Shown here: one piece after another, positions 55,663-64,000 of the stretch | How positions within the stretch are numbered: position 1 is the stretch's first letter | How the letters are laid out: every line of letters begins with the position of its first letter | NCBI GenBank assembly: GCA_951804985.1 | Contig: OX638131.1 | Span: 57,147,344 to 57,211,343 of the forward strand | DNA: 64,000 nt | Direction: 5' to 3' | Source: Dryomyza anilis | Taxonomy: Eukaryota; Arthropoda; Insecta; Diptera; Dryomyzidae | Notes under the pieces: generated by a model | What the model was told of the DNA's origin: nothing | What the model saw: the letters and a program-made list of their open reading frames with translations, nothing else | The model's database searches: none | Made by a program: the position numbers and the translations under genes

Positions 55663-56000
55663 ATGGGCGCGTGTCTGTTTTTGGTGCCAAGGGCACGCCG
55701 ATAGGTGACACGCACGAGTACAAGCCCGAAGACTAAATATAGAGGCAGGCACGAGAAGCACGGGATTTAAATAGATACGAATAAACACGGAAAAACACGA
55801 CAAAACAAGGACGAAACACGAAAAAATCACGGAAAAACATGAAAAATCATGCGAAACGTGAAAAATAATACCGTAACAATTTAGGTTTTTGGAACCGGAA
55901 ACGTCATTATAAATGTGTGGAACAGGAACAAGAATCGACAACGCTATTTTAAAAATCTCGGAGCCAAAACCGGAACAGATATTATATATTCAATAATTAA
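55663..56000 (+). mobile_element. hAT-like end with AAACACGA subterminal repeats
   Basis: TAGAGATGGGCGCGTGTCTG at 55662 is followed by GGCACGCCGATAGGTGACAC and a series of AAACACGAAAAAA-type words, then GGAACCGGAAACGTC and AACCGGAACAG. The right end was not found. Confidence 0.45.
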
Positions 56001-56489
56001 AATATCAATATTTTCTGTTTGCTTATTTTATCGCCAAAGGGGCATATCAGCATTTTTAAAAATGTTGGGAAATCAAATTTTCAAGTTTGAATTACTTTAA
56101 AAATTAGTAAAATTTAGTTTTTTTTTAATTTTTTTAATTTTTTCTGGTTTTTTGGTTTATTCATCAATTCTCTGGCAATATGAATTAACAACATAACTCG
56201 AGATATACTCAAATTGAGTTATTAATGTCATCGTAATCCTGATATACGAATTAATTTTTTGTCAAATTTTGATACTGATCCTTCTTATAGTTGCTGAGAT
56301 ACAAGAAATAAACGTAAAATCATATCTACTTGTTATTAAATATATTTATTTTTATTATAAAAAACTTTCGAAGAAGAATCCTAACAGAAACATTTTGCAG
56401 ACATTTATTTTATTTAAGTTTTTCTTATATTTGTACAAATAATTTTTTAAATAGTTTTAAAGATAATTTTTTAATTAGAAAAAAAATAT
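56001..56489. other. AT-rich DNA, nothing recognised
   Basis: No element edge or coding motif seen. Confidence 0.5.
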
Positions 56490-56930
56490 TTTGAATATAT
56501 TGCTTTTTGATCAGAGCGTTGTTTTTGTCGTACAAAATTTTTTTTTAACATTTTTTTTTTTTTTTGAAAAAATAATGTTTGTTGTTTTTTCTATTAATAC
56601 ATATATAGCAACAACAACATTACCTTCGTCGAACGATCGGCAGATTTGTTGTTGTTTTCAATGTTCGTCTTCTCACTCGTTACTAGTTGCGCACACTCGC
56701 TGCACCCACTGTATTCGTTGCATGTTAAGTGACAGTATTGTCGTTTGGTTTGTTTTTCAAAACATTGAAGACAAATGTTTTGACAGTGCTTGACACCAAT
56801 GAAACAAATACGCTCAGAGAGACTTCACTATAATTCTGTCGATTGTCATTTGCGAAATGAATTCAAAACTGTAGAGTGCAGTAGTGCATATTTGCAGAGG
56901 AAACTTCAAAACCATTTGTGCAAATGTCTA
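56490..56930. mobile_element. Right part of a TAGACATCTGCACA-type element
   Basis: Parallels 60480-60920 block by block (GATTTGTTGTTGTTTTCAAT, GTTCGTCTTCTCACTCGTTA, TGTAGAGTGCAGTAGTGCAT, AGAGGAAACTTCAAAACCAT) and ends CAAATGTCTA. The left end could not be found, so it is truncated or masked. Confidence 0.75.
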
Positions 56931-57111
56931 TTATATATAAATGAAAATGTATTTATATGAACAAGAAGATCAAGTCATTTAAAAAATAATACTCTATGGA
57001 ATAATAACGCTATCCTTTCAAGTTACTTATTATATTGAATAAAAATCATAATTATCATTTCTAGAATTTATTGAAAAAGCTCTCAATTATCCGGGTGCCC
57101 GTAATAATAAT
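56931..57111. other. Unannotated AT-rich spacer
   Basis: No feature recognised. Confidence 0.4.
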
Positions 57112-57424
57112 AGTAGTTTGGCGCTACAGTCCTAAATAGAACTTCGGCCGAGCTCTCTCACCATTTAAGCTGTGCGTGTTATATTTGTACTCTAATTGGT
57201 GGGACCTACAGTTTAATGCCGAATCCGAATGGCGGGTGAGAGCTTTTTATAGGCAATATTTGTACACTCGTAAGTTTGGCATTTACAGCCGAGAGGTAGC
57301 GTCGCATAGGAAAAGGAAAACGTTGTTGGCAATCGAACCGGGGACCTTTCAGCTCGTAGTCGAACGCACCAGCGACTTTTCGCTCGTAGTCCAACGCACA
57401 AACCAGACGAACTACCGAAGACCG
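57112..57424 (-). mobile_element. SINE family A copy
   Basis: Minus strand: tRNA-like head with a duplicated segment (GTTGGACTACGAGCGAAAAG and a second CGACTACGAGCTGAAAGGTC), B box GGTTCGATTGCC, body CTCTCACCCGCCATTCGGAT and end CTGTAGCGCCAAACTACTAT. The head duplication is shared with the copy at 62927. Confidence 0.88.
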
Positions 57425-58204
57425 TAATACCTGGGTATTAATTATTCGAAATTTTGAAGAAATACCCGCTTTAAAAGGACGGTCAGACGAACAAATGACC
57501 TAGGAGTTTATCGAACCATTAACACCTGTATATTACGGGTATTTTAACTACACGGGTATTACACTCTCTTACGAGCGTCCGGGAACCAGAAATACTCCTA
57601 TGAAATCGAGAGCTCTGGATAAAACAGCCGTTGCCACTGGAAAATTTAAATTCATTTTGCTGATTGTTGCAGCATGTTGTTTGTGATCCTTGTTGCTGAA
57701 TGGATGGATTCTTCCATAAACAAGCAAAAATGAAATATATTAGCAGAATGAGTCGTTTAATTTTTTTAATCGTTAACTGTGTTTACCTTCAAATGTTTTG
57801 ATTTATTTATATTATATTTAATTAATTTTCCATGTGACAGCGTCACATGTTTAAAAACGAATATTTTTATTAACAAGATGAATATCTTAGCATTATAAAT
57901 ACTGTTGTAATTCACCAAGACTACATGTGTTTCAATTAATAAGAATCATGTTGCAACAACATGAATGTTTTTATAATACAAATATTTTTTAAGAGAAATT
58001 TAATTTTAACAAAGCCGATCTTCTTAATAGTACAACAATATTTATTAGCAACAACAATTAATAGCAACAACATTGATAGCAAAACCGATGCGTTACTCAA
58101 ATGCATCCGTTCTATCGAATTTCGGCACCATTCGTCGTTTGTTGCAACAAAGTCTGTTCTAAAAATAGAACAGACCAAACTGCAAATTAGACGAGTGACG
58201 GTTG
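57425..58204. other. Intronic AT-rich DNA, nothing recognised
   Basis: No exon of the helicase and no element edge recognised. A minus-strand frame (57936-58286) crosses into SINE C and is not coding. Confidence 0.5.
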
Positions 58205-58420
58205 TGACGGTTCTGTAGCGTGCATGTCTACAAACTCCCATCGTTTCTGACGACATGAGTTCAAATCCCAACCACGCCTTGTTCATATATACGAAACATT
58301 TGATGTTATCACAACGTCATAACACAAAGATCACTGATGAGGATACTTGGTTGTATCCGGTCTTGGCTGTATAACGGTCCATATGATCATTGCCTGTGTT
58401 GTGTTTTCAATTTGTTGTTG
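58205..58420 (+). mobile_element. SINE family C, copy with tRNA-like head
   Basis: TGTAGCGTGCATGTCTACAA (A box region) and GAGTTCAAATCCCAACC (B box) at tRNA-like spacing. Then GATCACTGATGAGGATACTT, TCCGGTCTTGGCTGTATAAC and GGTCC form the core shared with 21361 and 37020. Confidence 0.7.
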
Positions 58421-58663
58421 TTTCTTCAAAAACTTTAAATATTTTGGGTATAGTTCTTCCACTTATATGTCGATTTTTTCATATATGCAAATTGTTTGCA
58501 ATTTTTTAGGCTTGGTGTAATAATTCCTTATATTTTTAATAAATACATTCGCACGTAATAAAATTAAATATATATTTTTTTGATTTTGACATAAAATTCA
58601 ATTTTATTTATTACAAAAGTATTTAAATCAAAATTAAACAATATATATTTGGATTAAGCTTAC

Positions 58664-58857
58664 CTGGCTTCAGTAAATATTTCTGTACATCTTCTTTAAT
58701 TTCTTCTAAACGTGTGGGACTTAAACTTCCTCGACTTTTGTAAGAATGGTAGAAAACCAAAGAACGAAATGCTTCGTATCCAAGTAATAGGCAGCCTGCC
58801 TTATTTGAATTAGATAACGACCAGTCCTTTAAAGTGTTAATTTTTTCGTTGATATCC
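58664..58857 (-). CDS. ATRX/XNP-type SNF2 helicase exon, upstream of the DEGH exon
   Basis: A 194-nt internal exon on the minus strand with acceptor TTATTTTTAG and donor GTAAGCTT. It completes one codon with its first base, then gives 64 codons: DINEKINTLKDW, the helicase motif Ib-like AGCLLLGYEAFRSLVFY, a basic linker with SYKSRGSLSPTRLEEIKED, and VQKYLLKP. It ends one base into a Gly codon. In ATRX and ARIP4 proteins a GYE-[FY]R motif is followed after 20-50 residues by PG-D-V-CDEGH, exactly what joining to 20800-20937 gives. No further upstream exon was recognised between 58858 and 64000. Conserved sequence with no stop argues this is a live gene, not a relic. Confidence 0.9.
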
Positions 58858-59129
58858 CTAAAAATAACTATATTAAGACATTTAAAAATTTGTTTATACT
58901 ACATGCTATCTATCGTCTGTATTTGGGAATTATTTCGTTATGGAATAAGATCCAATAATGGGTTTTGGTATATCGATGTTGTGGCATTTTCTATTAATGA
59001 GTAATTATACTTTTAATTAGGTTTATTCCCTTAATTATATAATTTATTCTTTTAATTATAGAGGTAAAGGCGTATAGTTTATAAAGGTACATATAAAAAA
59101 AGTCACATTTATAGCAAAGATATAAAAAT

Positions 59130-59420
59130 AACTTTTCCATTATTAGAATTGATTACACTAGATAACAAATGGATTTTAGTATGACTTTTCGATGGACTTC
59201 CGAGATTCTAATCACGACCTCATACTCAGTGTTTTCAGAACGCCTCAAGTTTTTGAGTTATTACGTAATACAAATTTAACTTGTTTCAGACTTGAGTTTT
59301 CGATTAAATTTCCTTTGTGTTCTATTGAGAATGCTTCAGCTAATATTTTGAAATAAACCTAATGAATTCCAGATAGGTCTGACCAAAGTTATGACCAGTC
59401 AAACGCAAAAAATATAAAAT
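59130..59420 (+). repeat. Left arm of a widely spaced inverted repeat
   Basis: Pairs with 62735-63350 in reverse: CGATGGACTTCCGAGATTCT, CTCATACTCAGT, TTTTTGAGTTATTACGTAA, CTTCAGCTAATATTTTGAAA and AAGTTATGACCAGTCAAA. The arms are separated by about 3.3 kb holding a hAT-like element, a mini-me-like module and a LINE relic. Confidence 0.88.
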
Positions 59421-59519
59421 TTAAGGTGTACCTTTTATTTATTGCACACAGTGTTGCCAGACGTACGATAATTATCGTTTTGTACGATTATTTTGAGTCT
59501 CCGTGCTACATTTCTTTTA

Positions 59520-59815
59520 CCAACATTTCTTTGCTTTTTAAATGCTGCTTCGATTCCAAAACTCTCACTCTTTGCTTCTTCTTAAATAATGCTCCAATTC
59601 CAAAACTCTTACTCTTTGCTTTTAAATGAAGCTTTGATTCGAAAACCCTCTCTCTATGCTTTTTAAATGCTGCTTATATTCCAAAATTCTCACTCTTTGC
59701 TTTTTAAATGCTGCCCGATTCCAAAACTCTCGCCATTTGATTTTTGAATGCTGCCTTGATACAAATGCTTGCGCTCGTTGCTTTTCGAATGCTGCCTCGA
59801 TACACATATTTATAC
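59520..59815. repeat. About 50-bp minisatellite, six units
   Basis: Units built on CTTTTTAAATGCTGCTTCGA and TTCCAAAACTCTCACTCTTTG repeat with drift. On the minus strand they encode imperfect AAFKKQR repeats, which is a by-product of the tandem structure. Confidence 0.88.
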
Positions 59816-60070
59816 TTCGAAGTAACTGAGAAACCAATATAGAAGCTTTCTTATTTCATGTGGCTTGGCTCTACTTTCCTATAAATTGTTGTTGCAAGTA
59901 AGCAAGCTACTTTTGTTGTTACTGTGTCGCAACTTTGTTCGCACATGCTTGAGTACAGTTTCACGATAGCGTTTACCAAATATATTACACCAGTTCTTCT
60001 TTCTTTTTGTTTATACATGCACGCAACACTAAAGTTGACGCTGATGCTCGTCATAAACACATGCTTATAC
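59816..60070. other. Nothing recognised
   Basis: Unannotated spacer ending with the target octamer GCTTATAC (60063-60070). Confidence 0.4.
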
Positions 60071-60920
60071 TAGACATCTGCACAAGTCCATTTGAAACCC
60101 ACTTCAAAACATTTACTGTCGTCAACTCTATGCTTGAAAATCAAATGAATGTCTTGCTCACAACAACGAAGAACCAAGGACTGTCAAAACAAAACATAAG
60201 CAAAACAAAACTGAAGTGAAGTAAAGAGGTCTATGATGATGTGCAATAAACATTCAAATACTGAAATGAACTGCTTATGACACCGAGTACTTAGTGCATT
60301 TTTCATTTTTTTTTTATCATTCTTACTAGAGTAAGGAATAGAGTAGGAATTTTCATTAATATGAAATATGGAAAAAAACAAAAGATATAAGAAAATCACA
60401 TAATATTTTATATTAAGTTTTTTAATTATCGAAAAACATTTTTTTCATTATTTAATTTTTTCATTATTTCATTAAATTTTTTTTTTTGATATATTGCTTT
60501 TCGATCAAAGCGTTGATTTTGTCGAACACAATTTTTTTTTTTTTTAAATATTGTTTGTTTTATTTTTTATTAACACATAAATACCAATAACAACATTACT
60601 GCCGTCGAACGAGCGTCAGATTTGTTGTTGTTTTCAATGTTCGTCTTCTCACTCGTTACTCGTTGCGCTCACTCGCTGCACCTACTGTATTCGTTGCATA
60701 TTCAGCGACAGTGTTGTCGTTTGTTGTGTTTTTTCAAAACATTGAATGTTTTGAATGGCTTGATGTTTTGACACCAATGAAACAAATACTGAAGTGAAGT
60801 CGCTCAAAGAGACTTCACTATAATACTGTCGATTGTCATTTGTGAAATGAATTCAAAACTGTAGAGTGCAGTAGTGCATATTTGCAGAGGAAACTTCAAA
60901 ACCATCTGTGCAGATGTCTA
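60071..60920. mobile_element. hAT-like MITE, 850 bp, 8-bp duplication
   Basis: Ends TAGACATCTGCACAAGTCCA (left) and, inverted, TAGACATCTGCACAGATGGT (right). Flanked by GCTTATAC at 60063-60070 and 60921-60928. Paired subterminal words (CACTTCAAAAC against GAAACTTCAAAACC) follow. No coding frame; an internal purine-free tract near 60525. The right half is shared with 56490-56930. Confidence 0.92.
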
Positions 60921-60984
60921 GCTTATACACGTTGGCTATAGTACCCGATGACCATGAAGAACAAAGCATGCTAGGATAAAGTAA

Positions 60985-61275
60985 TGAGCGACTCCGAAAG
61001 AGCATAAAAAGCAAAATGTGTAGACTTTAATGGGAGGTCGGCGTGTCCGTTGATCAATTTGACTCATTTCCGTACTCAGATCCATTTTTGAAGTGAAATA
61101 TAACGGAAATAAATCATCGAATTCTGACCAGTATTTCTCTGGCATACAGACGGACTCGGGTCGTGATAAATGTACTCTTCTATACCGGCCACGCCTCCTA
61201 AGGGGCTTTACAATAAACCTGTATCTTACCTGTACCTTAATAGACCCTGTACCTCATAGGTGTAGGGTATAAAAA
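60985..61275 (+). mobile_element. mini-me-like module, short
   Basis: GGGAGGTCGGCGTGTCCGTT, CATACAGACGGACTCGGG (GTCY array almost lost), TATACCGGCCACGCCTCCTA, and CTCATAGGTGTAGGGTATAA plus AAA at the end. Confidence 0.7.
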
Positions 61276-62029
61276 TTACCAAATACTTAAAAAAGTATTT
61301 TAAAAATTGAGGATTCTGTTAACACTGTTAAATGTATAATGCAATTCCCGGGTGCACATATTTCTCAGTGACAACGATTTCGGTTACCATTCGTTTCAAA
61401 ATCAAAATATCGTGTGACTACAATTTTTAATTCATGTATAAAACGAAACGTCGAGTACGTTCGTTTTGAGAGTTTTTATGTTGCTAGCCTTTAAATCATA
61501 CGACAACGTAAAAAATAATCTGAAATATTTGTATATAAAAAAATAGTTGGTAAAACAAAAATATTGAAAAAAAAACGTTCAATTCGATGACCGATACGAA
61601 CGAAACGTTTGAAATACGTTATATCAATTTTAGAGGAAATCATAATCACACGATAATAAAAAGATACATGATAAGGGGGTTTAAGTTGTTTCTTTTGTTA
61701 CATTTTTGTATAATTTAGTTGCTTCGCTGGGTAAAAAAGATAAAAAACTGGCGTACTACTGAATGGCAACACTGATTGCATTTCAAATATAGTATTCATA
61801 ATTTCAAGAATTTGCATAAATGTATTACTTTCAATGGGTTTCCCTCAGTATCCTACAATAGAATAAAATAAAGATCACCGCCTAAATGTTCATACATTTA
61901 AATTTTAATAAAACGTTTTCCTACTAATGTTCATATGAAATAAAAATAAATTAATTTCTTAACCGCATTCAAGAATTTGACTTTAAACTCAGAACTTAAA
62001 GAGTGATTTGCAAAAACAAAGTAACGTAT
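61276..62029. other. AT-rich DNA, nothing recognised
   Basis: CATTCGTTTCAAAATC, AAACGTTTGAAATACG and related AACGTTT words recur around 61380-61620, but no element boundary was identified. Confidence 0.5.
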
Positions 62030-62650
62030 GGTTAGGTTAGGTTTTGAGGTGTCGGCAATCGTTGAGTTGTCAACCATTTAGACCAGATACGATCCGTTGA
62101 TTGTGTTCCCTCTCCTATAGACGCATTTCCATTTTCTTCCATCCAGATGCGCGGATGAATTTCTTGATTTTTCATGATGTCGTCTATTTCCTGGAAGAAA
62201 AAAGAGCCTAGTTAAGTTTGATCGATAGTGCAAGACATTGGCAAAGGAAGTGATAACTGTTTTCTACGGCATCTATCTGACCGCACCACCTACACAGGTC
62301 CCAAAAATCCATTTTTCTAAGATGTGATAGTAAGGTGTTTTTCATTTCCTGGTATATTGTTATGTCCTGGTACTCAGCAAAGTTTTAAACAGTGTTGTTC
62401 ATCGAGAACCCTGAGCTCTCTGCGACAACGGCTGTGTGTCCATCTTGGAACCAACAGTGTATACACTCTTTTCGTGTGGTCTAATGACTATGTCTTCTGT
62501 CCATAGTTCCCTCATGGGGTTGGTGGTTTTTATTTCTTACATAGTCTGTTTGGGAGGATACTTGCAGGATACTTGTAAGTCCATAAGTGTTGCTCCGAAA
62601 GTGAGTAATCTGAGATAGTTTTAGTACAGTCTTTAACGCTGATCCCCTAA
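62030..62650 (-). pseudogene. Non-LTR retrotransposon RNase H and C-terminus, decayed
   Basis: Minus-strand frames give VYTLVPRWTHS / YTVGSKMDTQ (the DGS-type start of RNase H, Asp replaced), VPGHNNIPGNEK (the WVPGH-NI-GNE block with the active-site His region), then LCRWCGQIDAVENSYHFLCQ, a CX2CX~10H-type knuckle that follows RNase H in I-, Loa- and R1-like insect LINEs. Stops and shifts throughout. The reverse transcriptase is not present upstream on this strand. Clade not resolved. It lies inside the inverted-repeat pair 59130/63350. Confidence 0.68.
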
Positions 62651-62734
62651 TAAACAAGTCTATTGGAAGGATATTTAAATTATTTCCAAAAAAGCTGTCG
62701 CTGTCGTTTTTATAGCCCCCGTAATATTTTTTGC

Positions 62735-63350
62735 ATTTGACTGGTCATAACTTCGGTCAGATTAATCAAATTCCATGTAGTTTATTTTAAAATATTAGCT
62801 GAAGTATTTTCAATAGAATACAAACGAAATCAGATCAAAAATTCAAATCTGTAAAAAGTTAAAATCCAAAATATGAAGAAAAATAGGAGAATTGCAAATA
62901 TTTTGTTTACGTAATAACTCAAAAAAGTAGCGTCGGTAGCTCTTCTGGTTAGTGCGTTGGACTACGAACGAAAAGTCACTGGTGCGTTCAACTACGAGCG
63001 GAAAGATCCGCGGTTCGATCCCCAGTGTCTGCCAACATCTTCTTCATAGAAAACAGTTTTCTATGCGTCGGTACCTCTCGGCAGTATATGGCAAACCTAC
63101 GAGAGTAAACTATTGCCTATGAAAAGCTCTCACCCGCCGTTCGGATTCGGCAATAAACTGTAGGTCCCACCAATTTGAGTACAAAAAAACACGCACAGCT
63201 CAAATGGTGAGAGAGCTCGGTCAAAGTTCTATACAGGACTGTAGCGCCAAACTATTATATTTATAATAACTTGATGCAATCGTAAAAAACTGAGTATGAG
63301 TCATTGATTAGAATCTTGAAGTCCATCGTAAAATCAGACTAAGATCGCGG
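62735..63350 (-). repeat. Right inverted-repeat arm, interrupted by a SINE
   Basis: Reverse complement of 59130-59420, split by SINE A at 62927-63262. The paralogous left arm shows the uninterrupted order, in which about 20 bp between GAGTTATTACG and CTCATACTCAG was lost at the insertion. Confidence 0.88.
62927..63262 (+). mobile_element. SINE family A, plus-strand copy
   Basis: GTCGGTAGCTCTTCTGGTTA (A box region) and GCGGTTCGATCCCCAGTG (B box). Then TATGCGTCGGTACCTCTCGG, GCTCTCACCCGCCGTTCGGA, CAGCTCAAATGGTGAGAGAG and the end CTGTAGCGCCAAACTATTAT. The head has the same internal duplication as the copy at 57112, so the two form a subfamily. Confidence 0.9.
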
Positions 63351-63394
63351 ATAATTCTTTTGGTGTGCTGTGTTAGACATATTCTGCAATCCGG

Positions 63395-63800
63395 CTTTTT
63401 TCATCAGAGTTCGTAAAATATCCCTCAAAGATATTTATCATTTTATATCCCTCACAAAATGAGCGATATAAATTGATGAAAAAAAAATTCCATCATTGAG
63501 TGATATTTTTATTTTCATCATTGATGAGAAAAAATATATCGCTCAATGATCGAAATTAATTCTCATCTCAAAAGTACTCAGCAATGATGATGAAAATAAT
63601 TGGTATCTTCAATTTTTCTCATCATTGAATGATGAGAGAAAGTAGAACGTAGCGAATTCTCATCATTTGAAGATGAAAATAAATGATGAGAAAAAAAATG
63701 AGAAAAGATGAAAAAATGATGTAAAAATGATGAGAAAAATGATGAGAAAATGATGAGACAAATGATTATAAAATGATTAGAAAAATATGAGGACAAATGA
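63395..63800. repeat. ATGATGAGAAAA-type low-complexity repeat
   Basis: Irregular repeats of TGATGAGAAAA and TCATCATT from about 63440, partly in both orientations, so the strand can fold on itself. The long minus-strand frame here (63578-63961) is a by-product. Confidence 0.85.
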
Positions 63801-63850
63801 GATAATGGACACATCCGATTACTGCTGAATGATATGTAAGCAATGGTTTC

Positions 63851-64000
63851 GACATGTCCACTGGAGGATGAGGTGCTCTGGACATGTACATGATGACCTT
63901 GGACAATTTTTTTTTTCATTATTTTTTTAAATGTTATAAAAATGATTTTGGACATGTCCACTGGAGGATGAGGTGCTCCTGGACATGTCCATGATGACCT
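63851..64000. repeat. Satellite-like direct repeat, 100-bp period, cut by window end
   Basis: GACATGTCCACTGGAGGATG starts at 63851 and again at 63951. Each unit ends GGACATGTMCATGATGACCT, and the units are nearly identical over 50 bp. The palindrome GGACATGTCC occurs in the second unit. It may continue beyond the window. Confidence 0.85.

Noticed and set aside
59622..59837. Coiled-coil-like protein with AAFKKQR repeats
   Set aside because: Produced by a 50-bp minisatellite; frame is not kept across units.

Overview
The window is strongly AT-rich, repeat-saturated eukaryotic DNA, most likely from a higher (brachyceran) fly. This is inferred from BEL/Pao, jockey-type, R1-type and RTE-type retroelements, from mini-me-like modules with (TA)n and GTCY-type microsatellites, from Tc1, hAT and Helitron elements, and from several tRNA-derived SINE families. 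Species cannot be named. No complete host gene, rRNA gene, CRISPR array or bacterial feature was seen.

The only host coding sequence I recognise is on the minus strand: two in-phase exons (58664-58857 and 20800-20937) of an ATRX/XNP-type SNF2 helicase. They join at the residues just before the DEGH box, so positions 20938-58663 appear to be one intron of about 37.7 kb. A third, phase-symmetric exon-like segment with good splice sites lies at 21136-21315.

Layout. 1-3.5 kb: decayed BEL/Pao pol (RT, then integrase) with tandem repeats of 66, 54 and 48 bp, ending in an LTR. 3.5-6.2 kb: microsatellites, a rearranged RTE-type LINE, then a tRNA-Trp-type primer binding site and an inverted BEL LTR. 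6.2-9.7 kb: a TA-target MITE carrying a SINE, tandem duplications, a SINE, a solo LTR with a 4-bp target duplication and a mini-me-like module. 9.7-13.0 kb: a hAT-like element (8-bp duplication) hosting a Tc1 element whose transposase frame carries an intron-like 114-bp insert. 13.8-18.7 kb: a transposase-like relic split by a second RTE copy with an 11-bp duplication. 18.9-24 kb: a short open frame, LTRs, helicase exon(s), SINEs and a MITE. 24.4-28.7 kb: a nearly full-length jockey-type LINE with a 12-bp duplication. 30.2-36.2 kb: a three-level nest (MITE in MITE, then a hAT with 0.8-kb inverted repeats). 36.7-38.1 kb: another MITE. 39.7-46.0 kb: a hAT-type shell with an 8-bp duplication, containing an inverted-repeat element, a mini-me-like module and a Helitron. 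48.8-51.8 kb: a CR1/L2-type LINE. 52-56 kb: a second Helitron end, an LTR, and CR1- and R1-type fragments. 56.5-64 kb: hAT-like elements, SINEs, the upstream helicase exon, a 3.3-kb inverted-repeat pair, an RNase H relic and satellite-like DNA.

The genes do not form a pathway. The window is a record of layered insertions, much of it inside one intron, and several layers are resolved exactly by target-site duplications. Every transposon reading frame I followed carries at least one stop or frameshift, so none looks active.
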